From assembly GCF_009827575.1 (NCBI RefSeq), contig NZ_WTYR01000001.1:1178001-1242000 (forward strand): 64,000 nucleotides of DNA, given 5' to 3'. Positions 1 through 8,091 of the stretch are shown here, one piece after another. The DNA comes from Alteriqipengyuania halimionae (GTDB taxonomy: Bacteria; Pseudomonadota; Alphaproteobacteria; Sphingomonadales; Sphingomonadaceae). A model generated the notes under the pieces. The model was not told where the DNA came from. It searched no databases and saw only the letters and a program-made list of their open reading frames with translations. Position 1 is the stretch's first letter. The number at the start of each line of letters is the position of its first letter. A program made the position numbers and the translations under genes.

Positions 1-844
1 TGAGCATGGCCGTCAGATCGCCGCGCTCGATCCAGCCATCGGCCTGCTCGCGCGCGGTCGGCTTGGCGCGATAGGCCATGCCGTAGGCCGCCGCCTGCAG
101 CATCGGCACATCGTTCGCGCCGTCACCCATCGCCAGCGTGACCGCATTGTCTCCGATGTGTTCGCTTTCCTCGGCAAGCGTGCGCGCCTTGGTACCCGAA
201 TCGCTGATCGCTCCGACCAGGTCGCCGGTCAAACGGCCCTCGTCCGTGGCGAGCCGATTGCCGACCACCCGTTCGAAGCCGATCATGTCCCCGACCGGAT
301 CGGCGAACTGGTGGAATCCGCCGGTCACCAGCACGCTGCGACAGCCCTTTGCCGCAAGCGTCGCCACCAGCACGCGGGCGCCGGGCGACGGGGCGATCCG
401 TTCAGTGAGGCATTGCGCAATCGCGTCTTCCGACAAGCCTTGGAGCAGCGCAACCCGCTCGCGCAACGCGCTTTCGAATTCGAGTTCGCCGCGCATCGCG
501 CGCTCGGTGATCGCGGCAACCTTGTCCTTCAAACCGGCGAAATCGGCGAGTTCGTCGATACATTCCTGCCCGATCATGGTCGAATCCATGTCCGACACGA
601 ACAGGCGCGGTACCTCGATCGGATTGTCCGACACCAGCAGGTCGCACGGTCCGAATTGCGCATCGAGCACGCGGCGCAGGTCCGCCGCCTTGCCGTGCGG
701 CAGGTCTATCTGGAGCACTTCGCCGCAATGTTCGAGCATCCGGGCGTCGGCCACCGGCATGTCGCACGCCGCGAGAGCGGACAGCGCGCTTTCGAGACTT
801 GCTTCGAGCGTGGCAGGTTCTGCTATCAGGCGGGCGATGAGCAA
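1..844 (-). CDS. serB: Phosphoserine phosphatase SerB, partial (C-terminus beyond window)
   Basis: HAD-family enzyme that dephosphorylates phosphoserine in the last step of serine synthesis. The reverse strand is open for 281 codons from a TTG at 844 to the window edge. The nucleophile motif [13 protein letters not shown] (DxDST) is visible near residue 85, followed by the LVTGGF motif and the late [10 protein letters not shown] metal-binding motif. An ACT-like N-terminal segment of about 75 residues precedes the HAD domain, as usual for this family. Only roughly ten C-terminal residues should be missing. The TTG start is preceded by GGGAG eight bases upstream and overlaps the start of divergent miaA. 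Family assignment is firm; the start is moderately certain. Confidence 0.93.
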   Translation of the reverse strand, partial: MLIARLIAEPATLEASLESALSALAACDMPVADARMLEHCGEVLQIDLPHGKAADLRRVLDAQFGPCDLLVSDNPIEVPRLFVSDMDSTMIGQECIDELADFAGLKDKVAAITERAMRGELEFESALRERVALLQGLSEDAIAQCLTERIAPSPGARVLVATLAAKGCRSVLVTGGFHQFADPVGDMIGFERVVGNRLATDEGRLTGDLVGAISDSGTKARTLAEESEHIGDNAVTLAMGDGANDVPMLQAAAYGMAYRAKPTAREQADGWIERGDLTAML

Positions 845-1802
845 GGACGAAACTCCCGGAGGCGTGGAACGGAGCGGTGACAAGCCACCGCTCGCACTCA
901 TCGCAGGACCGACCGCCAGCGGCAAGACCGGGCTGAGCATCGCCCTGGCCAAAGTCCTCGATGATCGCGGCCATCCTGGCGTGGTGATCAATGCTGACAG
1001 CGCGCAGGTCTATGCCGATCTCGCGGTCCTCAGCGCCCGCCCGAGCGAGGCGGAGATGGACGGCGTGCCGCACCGGCTGTTCGGCGCGTGGGACGGAGCC
1101 AATCCCTGCTCCGCCGCGGAATGGGCGGCGGCGGCGAAGCGCGAGATCGAGAACGCGCATATCGCGGACCAGGTGCCGATCCTCGTCGGCGGGACGGGTC
1201 TCTACATGCGCACGCTGCTCGACGGCATCGCTCCTGTTCCTGCCATTGAACCCGCGATCCGGGAAAAGGTGCGCGCCCTGCCCCAGGCAGACGCCCGGGT
1301 CGCGCTCGAACACGAAGATTCCGACGCTGCGGCCCGCATCGCCCCCGCCGATCGCACGCGAACGATGCGCGCGCTCGAAGTCGTGCGATCGACCGGCAGG
1401 ACGCTGTCGCAATGGCAGGAGCGCAAGGAAGGCGGCATCGGACACAACGTTTCGCTCCATCCGGTGGTCCTCCTGCCCGATCGCGAATGGCTCTACGAAC
1501 GTTGCGACCGGCGCTTTGACGCAATGCTGGAGGATGGCGCGATTGCGGAGGTCGAGGTCCTGCTCGCCCGCGATCTCGATCCCGATTTGCCGGTCATGCG
1601 CGCCATCGGCGTGCCCGAGATCGCTGCCATGCTGCGCGGCGATGCCACGCGCGAGGAAACGGTTGCCGCCGGGGCCCTCGCCACCCGTCGTTATGCCAAG
1701 CGGCAGTACACCTGGTTTCGCCATCAGCCGCCCGCGCATTGGCCGCGTTGTGCCGATCTGCCCGATGTCGAAGCATGGGCCGATCGGATCCGCGCGGGGT
1801 GA
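837..1802 (+). CDS. miaA: tRNA dimethylallyltransferase MiaA
   Basis: Transfers a dimethylallyl group to N6 of A37 in tRNAs that read UNN codons. The protein is 321 aa, normal for the family. It has the P-loop GPTASGKT at residues 24-31, the NADSAQVY motif that follows it, the [13 protein letters not shown] motif, and the C-terminal [12 protein letters not shown] motif. ATG 837 was chosen because it sits just before the conserved [13 protein letters not shown] start; a GTG at 864 is possible but has a GGAGG only one base away. The start codon overlaps that of divergent serB, so the two promoters must lie inside each other's coding sequence. Confidence 0.96.
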   Translation: MSKDETPGGVERSGDKPPLALIAGPTASGKTGLSIALAKVLDDRGHPGVVINADSAQVYADLAVLSARPSEAEMDGVPHRLFGAWDGANPCSAAEWAAAAKREIENAHIADQVPILVGGTGLYMRTLLDGIAPVPAIEPAIREKVRALPQADARVALEHEDSDAAARIAPADRTRTMRALEVVRSTGRTLSQWQERKEGGIGHNVSLHPVVLLPDREWLYERCDRRFDAMLEDGAIAEVEVLLARDLDPDLPVMRAIGVPEIAAMLRGDATREETVAAGALATRRYAKRQYTWFRHQPPAHWPRCADLPDVEAWADRIRAG

Positions 1803-1869
1803 TGCTTTTGCTGGACAGAGCGGCAGAGACACGGCAGTTCTCGCCCTTCCAAACGGGAGGGAAACACCA

Positions 1870-2217
1870 ATGAAATTTATGCTGTCGCTGGCCGCGATAC
1901 CTGCAGCCGCACTTGCCGTCGTGGCCTGCTCGCAAGAAGCCGAGCCTGCCCCCGAACCCGCGGCGGAACCGACCGAAACAGGTACTGAATTGACGCCCGA
2001 GACGGTGACCGACGCCGATTGTGGCGCAGACAAGCTGCAGGACTACAAGGGCCAGATGCTGACCGACAAGATGTTCAGCGAGATCCTCGAGGATTATCCG
2101 CTCGCGCGCGCCTATCCACAGGGAGGCTCACCCGCGCTCGACCAGAACTTCAACGGCGAGCGCGTCAATCTGGTAACCGACGACTACCGCAATATCCTTG
2201 AGGTTCGCTGCTTCTAG
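1870..2217 (+). CDS. I78-family peptidase-inhibitor-like lipoprotein
   Basis: 115-aa protein with a Sec signal peptide and lipobox VVAC at about residue 20, then a Pro/Glu/Ala-rich linker. The C-terminal half (CGADKLQDYKGQ, a GERVNLVTDD-like stretch, final EVRCF) matches the Inhibitor_I78 fold known from small periplasmic inhibitors of serine peptidases, including two Cys that could form its disulfide. It lies 67 bp after miaA on the same strand, has an AACGGGAGG ribosome-binding site, and is followed by a strong terminator. Inhibitory activity is inferred from the family only. Confidence 0.8.
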   Translation: MKFMLSLAAIPAAALAVVACSQEAEPAPEPAAEPTETGTELTPETVTDADCGADKLQDYKGQMLTDKMFSEILEDYPLARAYPQGGSPALDQNFNGERVNLVTDDYRNILEVRCF

Positions 2218-2224
2218 AACGGAA

Positions 2225-2259
2225 AAAGGGCGGATGCGCTGGAGTCGCACCCGCCCTTT
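2225..2259 (+). terminator. Intrinsic terminator-like hairpin after the I78 lipoprotein gene
   Basis: The arms AAAGGGCGG (2225-2233) and CCGCCCTTT (2251-2259) pair perfectly, with an inner TGCG/CGCA extension. The stem begins with A residues and ends in TTT, so it could work on both strands. It lies 8 bp after the stop codon, between convergent transcription units. Confidence 0.75.
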
Positions 2260-2314
2260 ATGAGGGTGACTTCGCGGTGGGGACCGGGTCGAAGTCGCTA
2301 CGCGAATACGCCCC

Positions 2315-2866
2315 TCAATCCTGTTCGGCTCTTTTCGCTTCGAGTTCGGCGATCCGCGCATCGAGCGCGGCGAGTGCGCGCCCCTTTTGGGAATCGTCGA
2401 TCCCGTCATCGTCGGCAACGGTGGCGCGCGCCTTGCGCAGCGCCTTGAGCGCGGAGCCGCGTCCTGCTTCGCTGCACACACGCAGCGAAACCTGCCCCGT
2501 CGTCTCCTTTTCGCAGACCATTTCCTTCTTGCTGAAGACGACCATCTCGCGCTCGTCCAACCGGGCCTGGGCGATCGCCTTCAGTTCTTCCTCGGAAAGG
2601 TCCGCTCCTTCGCCCATCGTCACGATGCGAATGTCGGCCTTCCCCACATCGTCGATCTCGCGCGAAATCCGGACATCGCTGTCGTCATCGCGGAGCCTCA
2701 CGACGCGGATCTCGCGGCGCTGAGTAGTCGGGCGTTCACTATCGACCGAAACCCGCGTTTCGACCGTCACGTCCTCATCGGATTCGATCGTCTGCGCGGC
2801 GGCAGGGAGTGCGACAAGACAGGCAAGGCTTGCAGCGGCGGAGATACGGGTCGTGCGTTTGGACAT
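2315..2866 (-). CDS. Secreted protein of unknown function downstream of the M56 sensor
   Basis: 183-aa protein with a clear Sec signal peptide (cleavage after LPAAAQ, about residue 25), then a charged region rich in Asp, Glu and Arg. It has two Cys (MVCEKE and LRVCSE) and a C-terminal helical stretch ending in the LDARIAELEAKRAEQD region. The ATG at 2866 has an AGGAG site immediately upstream. It starts 17 bp after the M56 gene and is probably cotranscribed with it. Its Cys-pair plus Ala/Arg-rich helical tail resembles the C-terminal periplasmic tail of the M56 protein itself (SALKALRKARATV versus DALATARRAIAAD), suggesting a common domain. I do not recognise a named family. Confidence 0.75.
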   Translation of the reverse strand: MSKRTTRISAAASLACLVALPAAAQTIESDEDVTVETRVSVDSERPTTQRREIRVVRLRDDDSDVRISREIDDVGKADIRIVTMGEGADLSEEELKAIAQARLDEREMVVFSKKEMVCEKETTGQVSLRVCSEAGRGSALKALRKARATVADDDGIDDSQKGRALAALDARIAELEAKRAEQD

Positions 2867-2883
2867 GGAGAACTCCTGCAAGA

Positions 2884-4509
2884 TCAATCCTTTGCGGCGT
2901 CGTCGATCGCGGCGAGTGCTTGCTTGCGCTCGCGCGCGCTCAGCGTGCGATCGGCGGCGATTGCGCGGCGGGCGGTAGCAAGCGCATCGCGCTTGAAATC
3001 GCCGTAATCGACACCATTGGCACCATCGCAATCGATGCTCTGGCCATTCACCACACACGTCGTCCGGATGCCGCTCGCATTCAGTTCGCGTTGAACCTCC
3101 ACGGCGATCCGAGGCAGTTCGTTCTCGACAGCCTCGATCACGATCCGCTCGCTGCGTGTGGCCGATTCCCGTGCACTAGCGCTTGCGGAAATGCTGCGGC
3201 TCGCCGCGCGAGCGGCCTGGGCGGCCAGGCGATCGGCATTCTCGGTCTGGGTCTTCACCAATTGCGCGATCTCACGATCGAGCCGGGCATGAATTTCAGC
3301 CTCGGCCATCCCGGTCGACGCAAGCTTTTCGGCCAAGCGCTCGATCCGGTCGGCACGGCGCTCGATCTCGGCTTCGATCCGGTCCTGTCGTGCTTCATCC
3401 AGGTCGCTTCGGCGTTCGACCGCCTCGAGCGCCCTCTCCTCGGCCAGTTCGGCGCTCGCTTCTGCGAGCTCGTCTGCCTGCTCGTCGATGTCGATATCGG
3501 GGCTCACGTCCACGTCGGGATCGACATCGACCATTGCCAGCGGCTCGGCATCGCGCTGAGTTTCCGTGAAGCTTGGCGCGGCATAGGTAATGCTCGCGGT
3601 CAGCGGCAGGCCCAGCAGCCCGGCGACGAGCGCGGCGCGGCCGGCGATCCGGCGGCGGGCGGAGATATCGGCCATGCTCAGGCTCCTCAATCGCTGGATG
3701 ATGCTCTTTTCTCCGAGCACCGGGCAAGCCATCGGCGCGGCCAGCCCCAGATCGGGACCGGCGGAGAAGCGCGCGATACACTCGGCATAGGCAGCGCGCG
3801 TCGCATCGTCGGCAGCAGCGACCACGCGCGCGTCGCAGGCGGCTTCCTGGTCGCGGCGCATTGCGCGCCATCCCAGCAAGCCGAGCGGATTGAACCAGTG
3901 GAGCGCGAACAGCGGCTGGATCGCGAAATTGGCGATCAGATCGCCGCGATCGTGGTGCGCCATCTCATGCGCGATCGCGAGCCTGCGGGTTTCCGGATCG
4001 CTATCGGCGAGAAAACCTTGCGGAACCGCGATCACCTTGTCGATCGCACCGAACGCCAGTGGTGAGGCAGTGGCGGGGGTTTCGACGATCCTCACCTTGC
4101 CGACGACGAGCTTTTCGTCCGCTTGGGCCAGCAACTGGCCGCGCATGCGGAAATAGTCGGCAAAGCGCCATGCGAGCGTCACCGCCGCGCCGGTCAGCCA
4201 CACGCCAAAGCCGAGCGCGAGCCACAGCCATGCCGTATCGGCTGCGACCGGCTGGACCTGCGCCTGCTCCTGCGCATTCATCAGCAGCACGGGATCGATC
4301 GCGATCGCCTGCGTCGGCGCGATGGCGACGGTGGGGGCGAACATGGCCGGCAGTTCGATCGGCGGCAGCAGCAGACGGACGAACGGAATGAGCCACAGTG
4401 CATAGGCGGCCTGCGCACCGAAATGCGCCGCGACCGGGCGGCGAAGCAGGAGGACCAGCGCGATCAAGGCACCTGTCCAAATCAGCGTATCGAGCATCCA
4501 GTCGATCAT
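2884..4509 (-). CDS. BlaR1/MecR1-type M56 membrane metallopeptidase sensor
   Basis: 541-aa M56-family protein. Transmembrane segments lie at about residues 8-22, 33-50, 93-115 and 315-335. The zinc site HEMAHH (H181, E182, H185) is in the cytoplasmic domain between the third and fourth segments. The C-terminal 200 residues are predicted periplasmic; they are strongly acidic, then Arg/Glu-rich and coiled-coil-like, and end in a Cys-containing module. There is no penicillin-binding sensor domain as in true BlaR1, so the signal is unknown. The start ATG overlaps the TGA of the upstream BlaI-like gene by 4 nt. By family analogy it would trigger loss of the repressor when it senses envelope stress. 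Confidence 0.9.
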   Translation of the reverse strand: MIDWMLDTLIWTGALIALVLLLRRPVAAHFGAQAAYALWLIPFVRLLLPPIELPAMFAPTVAIAPTQAIAIDPVLLMNAQEQAQVQPVAADTAWLWLALGFGVWLTGAAVTLAWRFADYFRMRGQLLAQADEKLVVGKVRIVETPATASPLAFGAIDKVIAVPQGFLADSDPETRRLAIAHEMAHHDRGDLIANFAIQPLFALHWFNPLGLLGWRAMRRDQEAACDARVVAAADDATRAAYAECIARFSAGPDLGLAAPMACPVLGEKSIIQRLRSLSMADISARRRIAGRAALVAGLLGLPLTASITYAAPSFTETQRDAEPLAMVDVDPDVDVSPDIDIDEQADELAEASAELAEERALEAVERRSDLDEARQDRIEAEIERRADRIERLAEKLASTGMAEAEIHARLDREIAQLVKTQTENADRLAAQAARAASRSISASASARESATRSERIVIEAVENELPRIAVEVQRELNASGIRTTCVVNGQSIDCDGANGVDYGDFKRDALATARRAIAADRTLSARERKQALAAIDDAAKD

Positions 4510-4892
4510 CCCTTGATCTCCTTCAGCAGCTTTTCGATTTCGGCAATATCGTCGGGCGTCAGCGCTTCGGCCTCGGCAAGATGGGCGACCAGCGGCGCGG
4601 CACGGCCGCCGAACAGGCGATCGACCAGTCGGCGCGATTCGCGGGTGCTGTAGTCGCCGCGCTCGAGCAGCGGGCGATAGAGGAAGCGACGCCCGTCGGG
4701 CTCGGTTGCGAGCGCGTTCTTGGCGACGAGGCGCGAGAGCAGCGTCTTGACCGTGGCGATCGACCAGTCGCGCTGCTCGCAGACCTCGTCGCAGACTTCG
4801 GCAGCGGTGCGCGGGGCCTTGTCCCACAGCACTTCCATCACCGCATATTCGGCTTCGCTGATCCGTTCGCCGGTTTCGTTTTTGGAGGACAT
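4506..4892 (-). CDS. BlaI/MecI-family transcriptional repressor
   Basis: 128-aa winged-helix repressor of the BlaI/MecI/CopY family (ISEAEYAVMEVLWDKAP, then the recognition region VKTLLSRLVAKNAL, then a C-terminal dimerisation part). It is first in the operon, and its stop overlaps the start of the M56 gene (ATGA). Two TACA-N2-TGTA operators lie 30-60 bp upstream of its start, so autoregulation is very likely. In the family, the M56 partner causes cleavage or release of the repressor. Confidence 0.93.
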   Translation of the reverse strand: MSSKNETGERISEAEYAVMEVLWDKAPRTAAEVCDEVCEQRDWSIATVKTLLSRLVAKNALATEPDGRRFLYRPLLERGDYSTRESRRLVDRLFGGRAAPLVAHLAEAEALTPDDIAEIEKLLKEIKG

Positions 4893-4921
4893 CCCTCTCT
4901 CCTTCGCCTTCCCGATTCGTC

Positions 4922-4952
4922 TACAGGTGTAAGCAGCGTAATTACACTTGTA
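4922..4952. promoter_or_regulatory. Two BlaI-type operators (TACA-N2-TGTA)
   Basis: TACAGGTGTA at 4922-4931 and TACACTTGTA at 4943-4952 both match the BlaI/MecI dyad TACA-N2-TGTA. They are spaced 21 bp apart, two helical turns, so dimers would bind the same face of the DNA. They lie upstream of the repressor gene (start 4892) and also between it and the divergent ClpP-like gene (start 5037). One site set could therefore control both directions. Confidence 0.82.
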
Positions 4953-5036
4953 AACAGACGAATGAACGACTGGGCTCCACCAAAGGCGCGGAACATGCGC
5001 GCGGGCCACCTGTTGCCAGACAAACAGGAGAGTAGC

Positions 5037-5615
5037 GTGGCGCAGAAAAACCAGCCCGATCAGGACACCCGCAACGAAGTGCTCACTTCGCCCCAGCTCA
5101 GGCTGGTCGGCGCGGTGGACGAGGCCATGTACGCCGAATTCCGCAACCAGCTCGCCGCCGCGCCGACCGACGGTCCGCTGACGATCGCGATCACCACGCT
5201 GGGCGGCAACCCCGAGATCGCACGTGCCATGGCGGCCGATATCCGGTTGATTTCGGAAACGGGGCGCACGCTCTATTTCCTAGGCAAGGCGGCGGTCTAT
5301 TCGGCCGGGGCGACCTTCATGGCCGGTTTTCCGATCAAGCACCGCTTCATGACCGAAGGCGCGAGCCTGTTGCTTCATGAGCGCCAGATCACCCGCACGA
5401 TCAACCTGTCCGGCCCGCTGCGCAGCTGCACTGCCCAGCTGAAAGCCGCACTCAACGAGATCGAGCATTCGATCACGATCGAAGAAGAGGGCTTTCGCGA
5501 GATCGTCGACGGCTCGGACGTCGCATTCGAGGAATTGCGCGATAAGGCGCCCGACAATTGGTACATCACCTGCGACGAGGCCGCCGAACGCAAGCTGATC
5601 GCGGGGGTGATCTAG
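5037..5615 (+). CDS. ClpP-like serine peptidase (S14/crotonase-fold), non-canonical
   Basis: 192-aa protein with a ClpP-like fold signature. The nucleophile region VYSAGATFMAGFP places Ser89 where ClpP has its catalytic Ser, and LLLHERQ places His114 at the ClpP MIHQP position. The YITCDEAAERKLIAGVI tail resembles the ClpP stretch carrying the Asp and the GLID end. The sequence is divergent from housekeeping ClpP and no clpX neighbours it. GTG 5037 was chosen for its CAGGAG site; ATGs at 4962 and 4995 are in frame but poorly placed. It is divergent from the BlaI-M56 operon across the twin operators, hinting at shared control. Confidence 0.72.
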   Translation: MAQKNQPDQDTRNEVLTSPQLRLVGAVDEAMYAEFRNQLAAAPTDGPLTIAITTLGGNPEIARAMAADIRLISETGRTLYFLGKAAVYSAGATFMAGFPIKHRFMTEGASLLLHERQITRTINLSGPLRSCTAQLKAALNEIEHSITIEEEGFREIVDGSDVAFEELRDKAPDNWYITCDEAAERKLIAGVI

Positions 5616-5917
5616 GAAGCTGGCTCCATCCCCTCGCCCGGCAGTTTCTCGCGCTGGAAATCGAGCTGCAATTCGAATGGCCCGGCAACGATAAGATGAT
5701 GCGGTCGCTTGGGCGGAATCATGACCGTTTCGCCGGGCTCTAATTCCCGCTCACCCCCTTCGCCATCGTCCCACACCAGCGTGATCCGTCCCGATAACAG
5801 GGCGAGCCTTCCCCAGGTGCCGTCCTTCAGGCGGTGCTCGCGACGCAGCCCTTCGGGTAGACTCTCACGATCGAACCGGCCGAGCGACCAGTAGGTGACA
5901 AGCTCGGGCGTAGTCAT
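5612..5917 (-). CDS. DUF1971 (YeaR/TehB-like) small protein
   Basis: 101-aa cupin-like protein with the family pattern (TPELVTYWSLGRF near the start, then WGRLALLSGRITLVW, PPKRPHHL, and FELQLDFQRE at the end). In E. coli the related YeaR is induced by nitrate and nitric oxide through NarL and NsrR; its biochemical role is unsettled. It overlaps the upstream membrane-protein gene by 4 nt (ATGA), making it the third gene of the globin operon. Its stop overlaps the end of the convergent ClpP-like gene by 4 bp. Confidence 0.82.
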   Translation of the reverse strand: MTTPELVTYWSLGRFDRESLPEGLRREHRLKDGTWGRLALLSGRITLVWDDGEGGERELEPGETVMIPPKRPHHLIVAGPFELQLDFQREKLPGEGMEPAS

Positions 5918-6363
5918 GCCGATACCAGCGCAATCGTCGCCACCCCGATCCCGAAACCTGCGACCGCGAGCGGGACGACGAGGATCTGCGCATATACCGA
6001 GATGGCGTTCATCGGGCCGGTCCAGGTCTGCAACGGCTCTCCGCGTTCGAGCGGCGACGTCTCTTCGCGCCCCGCCTGCCCTGCCCCGATGCTGGCAACG
6101 CCGAAATAGATCGTGGTGTAGAGCGCCGAGACGACAATCGCGAACAGCGCCTTCCCGCTTCCTCCGGTTGCAACGGCCAGCGCGGTGAAAAACACCGCGT
6201 AGCAAGCGAACATCGTGTGCCAGACTCGGGACGGAAGCTGGTAGCCGGGATTTCCGAACGCAACCGGGGGCACGGCAGCGGGCGTGACCAATGCATCGAG
6301 AGCATGGATCTCGCTGGCAGACACGTCGCTGTCATCGATCTCGAAAGAGAGGTCTTCAAGCAT
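5914..6363 (-). CDS. Small membrane protein of the globin operon
   Basis: 149 aa. An acidic N-terminal 25 residues is followed by a soluble stretch and about four predicted hydrophobic segments (around residues 47-65, 67-90, 120-135 and 135-149). I do not recognise the family. It is translationally coupled at both ends: its start lies inside the last 8 bp of the truncated-globin gene and its stop overlaps the YeaR-like gene by 4 nt. A role beside the globin, such as envelope-side nitrogen-oxide handling, is inference from context only. Confidence 0.72.
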   Translation of the reverse strand: MLEDLSFEIDDSDVSASEIHALDALVTPAAVPPVAFGNPGYQLPSRVWHTMFACYAVFFTALAVATGGSGKALFAIVVSALYTTIYFGVASIGAGQAGREETSPLERGEPLQTWTGPMNAISVYAQILVVPLAVAGFGIGVATIALVSA

Positions 6364-6835
6364 GGGGGAGGTCCTTTCCGGCGTTGGAACCCGACAGGCC
6401 GTCGCGGCGGACCGCGATTCCGGTCAGCAGGCTATCAGCAATCGAACGTGCGCGCGCGGCGACCAGCGAGGTGCCCTCAGGGTCACGCTCTAGCGTGCGC
6501 AGCGTGTCGTAGAAGAGCGCGAGCCACCGGGAAAAATGGCGTTGCCCGAGCCCGGGAATGGCCATGTGCTTCTGCATCGGGTTGCCCGAAAATTCGCCGC
6601 TGTTGAACAGGATCGAGCGCCAGAATCCTTTCATGCGCGCCAGGTGAGCGGGCCAGTCCTCGATCCGTTCGGCAAAGATCGGGCCGAGCAGATCGTCGTC
6701 CCTTACGACTCCGTAGAATGTCTCGACCATATGATCGACGAAGGCTTCGTCGACGCCGAGCGATGCGGCATGCGCGCGCTTGGCCTCGCGCGCCTGTCGT
6801 ACCTCGCTGCGGGTTCTCTCACGGATTGGGGACAT
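6356..6835 (-). CDS. Group III truncated haemoglobin
   Basis: 159-aa 2/2-type globin. Visible hallmarks are VDHMVETFYGVVRDDDLLGPIF in helices A-B, the WPAHLARMKGFWRS stretch, and the proximal-His region (QKHMAIPGLGQRHFSRWLALF). Group III members bind oxygen and nitric oxide; physiological reactions are poorly known. It heads a three-gene operon with tight overlaps and is divergent from an Rrf2 regulator carrying three cysteines like NsrR, which points to nitric-oxide detoxification. Confidence 0.88.
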   Translation of the reverse strand: MSPIRERTRSEVRQAREAKRAHAASLGVDEAFVDHMVETFYGVVRDDDLLGPIFAERIEDWPAHLARMKGFWRSILFNSGEFSGNPMQKHMAIPGLGQRHFSRWLALFYDTLRTLERDPEGTSLVAARARSIADSLLTGIAVRRDGLSGSNAGKDLPHA

Positions 6836-6856
6836 GGATCGCTCCGACTCGATAAC

Positions 6857-6913
6857 AGGTATTTGATATACCTAATATGCCTCTTGCGGCAAAAAGCAAT
6901 ATTCAATATACCT
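6857..6913. promoter_or_regulatory. Candidate Rrf2/NsrR-like operator in the globin-regulator divergent region
   Basis: A perfect inverted repeat AGGTAT-N5-ATACCT lies at 6857-6873. An AATATACCT half-copy sits at 6905-6913, 6 bp before the regulator start, so ATACCT recurs 40 bp apart. Rrf2 regulators bind AT-rich dyads of about this size. It sits upstream of both divergent genes, so autoregulation plus globin control would fit. Confidence 0.6.
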
Positions 6914-6918
6914 GTTTT

Positions 6919-7353
6919 ATGCAGCTCAATCTCCGAACCGATTATGCCCTGCGCATGATGATGGCCCTGGCCGCCAGCGAGGATACGCTCTCGATCGACT
7001 GGATTGCCGAACACTACGGCATTTCGCGCAACCATCTGGCCAAGGTGGCGCAGGATTTGGCGGCTGCCGGTTTCATCGAGACACAGCGGGGTCGTGGTGG
7101 CGGATTGCGGCTTGCCCGCCCGCCAGCGCAGATCAATGTTGGTGCAGTGGTCCGCACGCTCGAGCATTTCGATGGATTCGTCGCCTGCATGGGCGGCAAG
7201 GCCGATTGCGTTATCGACGGCGTTTGCGGCCTAAAGCCCGCCCTCGCCGGCGCGCTCGAGGCCTTCCTTGCCCATCTCGACCGCCACACGCTCGCCGACA
7301 TCGTCGCCGATCGCCACGCCGTGCTCCGTCGCCTCGCCGCCAACGCGGCGTGA
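6919..7353 (+). CDS. Rrf2-family regulator, NsrR-like (putative Fe-S, NO-sensing)
   Basis: 144-aa winged-helix Rrf2 protein starting MQLNLRTDYALRMM, which is the conserved Rrf2 opening. It has the HTH recognition segment around ISRNHLAKVAQDL and the wing GRGGGLRLARPP. Three cysteines at about 90, 97 and 103 (C-x6-C-x5-C) occupy the cluster-binding loop, as in NsrR and IscR. ATG 6919 was chosen over an upstream TTG because it matches the family N-terminus. Divergent position to the truncated globin and a YeaR-like gene supports nitric-oxide sensing. It could instead respond to iron or redox. Confidence 0.85.
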   Translation: MQLNLRTDYALRMMMALAASEDTLSIDWIAEHYGISRNHLAKVAQDLAAAGFIETQRGRGGGLRLARPPAQINVGAVVRTLEHFDGFVACMGGKADCVIDGVCGLKPALAGALEAFLAHLDRHTLADIVADRHAVLRRLAANAA

Positions 7354-7362
7354 TGTAAACCG

Positions 7363-8091
7363 CTATTCTTCGATGTTGTTTAGGTTCGCTGGCGCAAGCA
7401 GCGCCGCCCGTGTGGCCAGCGTCACGTAGATCAGAACGATCGTCCCTGGTATCGCAAGGAATGTCGAACCGGTCGCATCGATCGCGACGATGACGACGCC
7501 CAACAACGCAATCGCTCCGAAAATACCGGTCACGATATGGCTCCGCAATTTCCTGTCGGCGTCCCAACGGTCGAGCCTGACCGGCAAGGTACCGAAGCCG
7601 ATGAGGAGCGTCAGGCCGAAGAGCGTGCAAAGGAGGGCTAGGATCGCATAGCCGATCGTCTGCGCGGCCAGAGGAATGGCGATCGTATCGGCGCAATGGG
7701 GAAACACACCGCGACGCATATCGATATAAAAACTGAAGCCGTAGCCAAACCAGGCCATGAAAAGACCGAGATATCCCAGCCCGAAGAACGCCGGCTTATT
7801 GGCAGGCGCCTTCTTGCCGAAGACACTCGACAAGACCGAGATCGTCACAGCGATCAGTGCCAATGCAAGTCCTGCCTGCATGAATTCGTGCCGCGGCGTA
7901 TCGAAGCGCGCCATTGCTTCGTACCAGCCCTCGATCACGCCATTGGCATCGCAGGCGTTGCGGCGCAGCTCCATCGCAGCGTCGATATCGGTGTAGAACG
8001 GGTAGGTCGCACCCCATGCGATCAGCGCGACACCGATAATGGGAAGTGCCGCGAGGAAGCGCACGAACGTCACATCCGACCTAAGCCGCAT
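7363..8091 (-). CDS. Multi-pass membrane protein of unknown function
   Basis: 242 aa with about six hydrophobic segments (roughly residues 10-30, 70-88, 100-120, 135-165, 185-205, 207-228). The ATG at 8091 shares one base with the stop of the upstream metalloprotease gene (TGATG), so the two are coupled; an earlier TTG is less likely. I recognise no family. It ends the sdh transcription unit if read-through continues. Confidence 0.7.
   Translation of the reverse strand: MRLRSDVTFVRFLAALPIIGVALIAWGATYPFYTDIDAAMELRRNACDANGVIEGWYEAMARFDTPRHEFMQAGLALALIAVTISVLSSVFGKKAPANKPAFFGLGYLGLFMAWFGYGFSFYIDMRRGVFPHCADTIAIPLAAQTIGYAILALLCTLFGLTLLIGFGTLPVRLDRWDADRKLRSHIVTGIFGAIALLGVVIVAIDATGSTFLAIPGTIVLIYVTLATRAALLAPANLNNIEE

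Noticed and set aside
138-2033. Long overlapping reading frames on both strands over serB/miaA
   Set aside because: The 5' part of the long plus-strand frame and the 543-codon minus frame are Arg/Ser/Ala-rich shadows typical of high-GC DNA; serB and miaA motifs explain the region.
5037-5615. Housekeeping clpP
   Set aside because: Sequence is strongly divergent and no clpX or tig neighbours it; a ClpP-like family member fits better.
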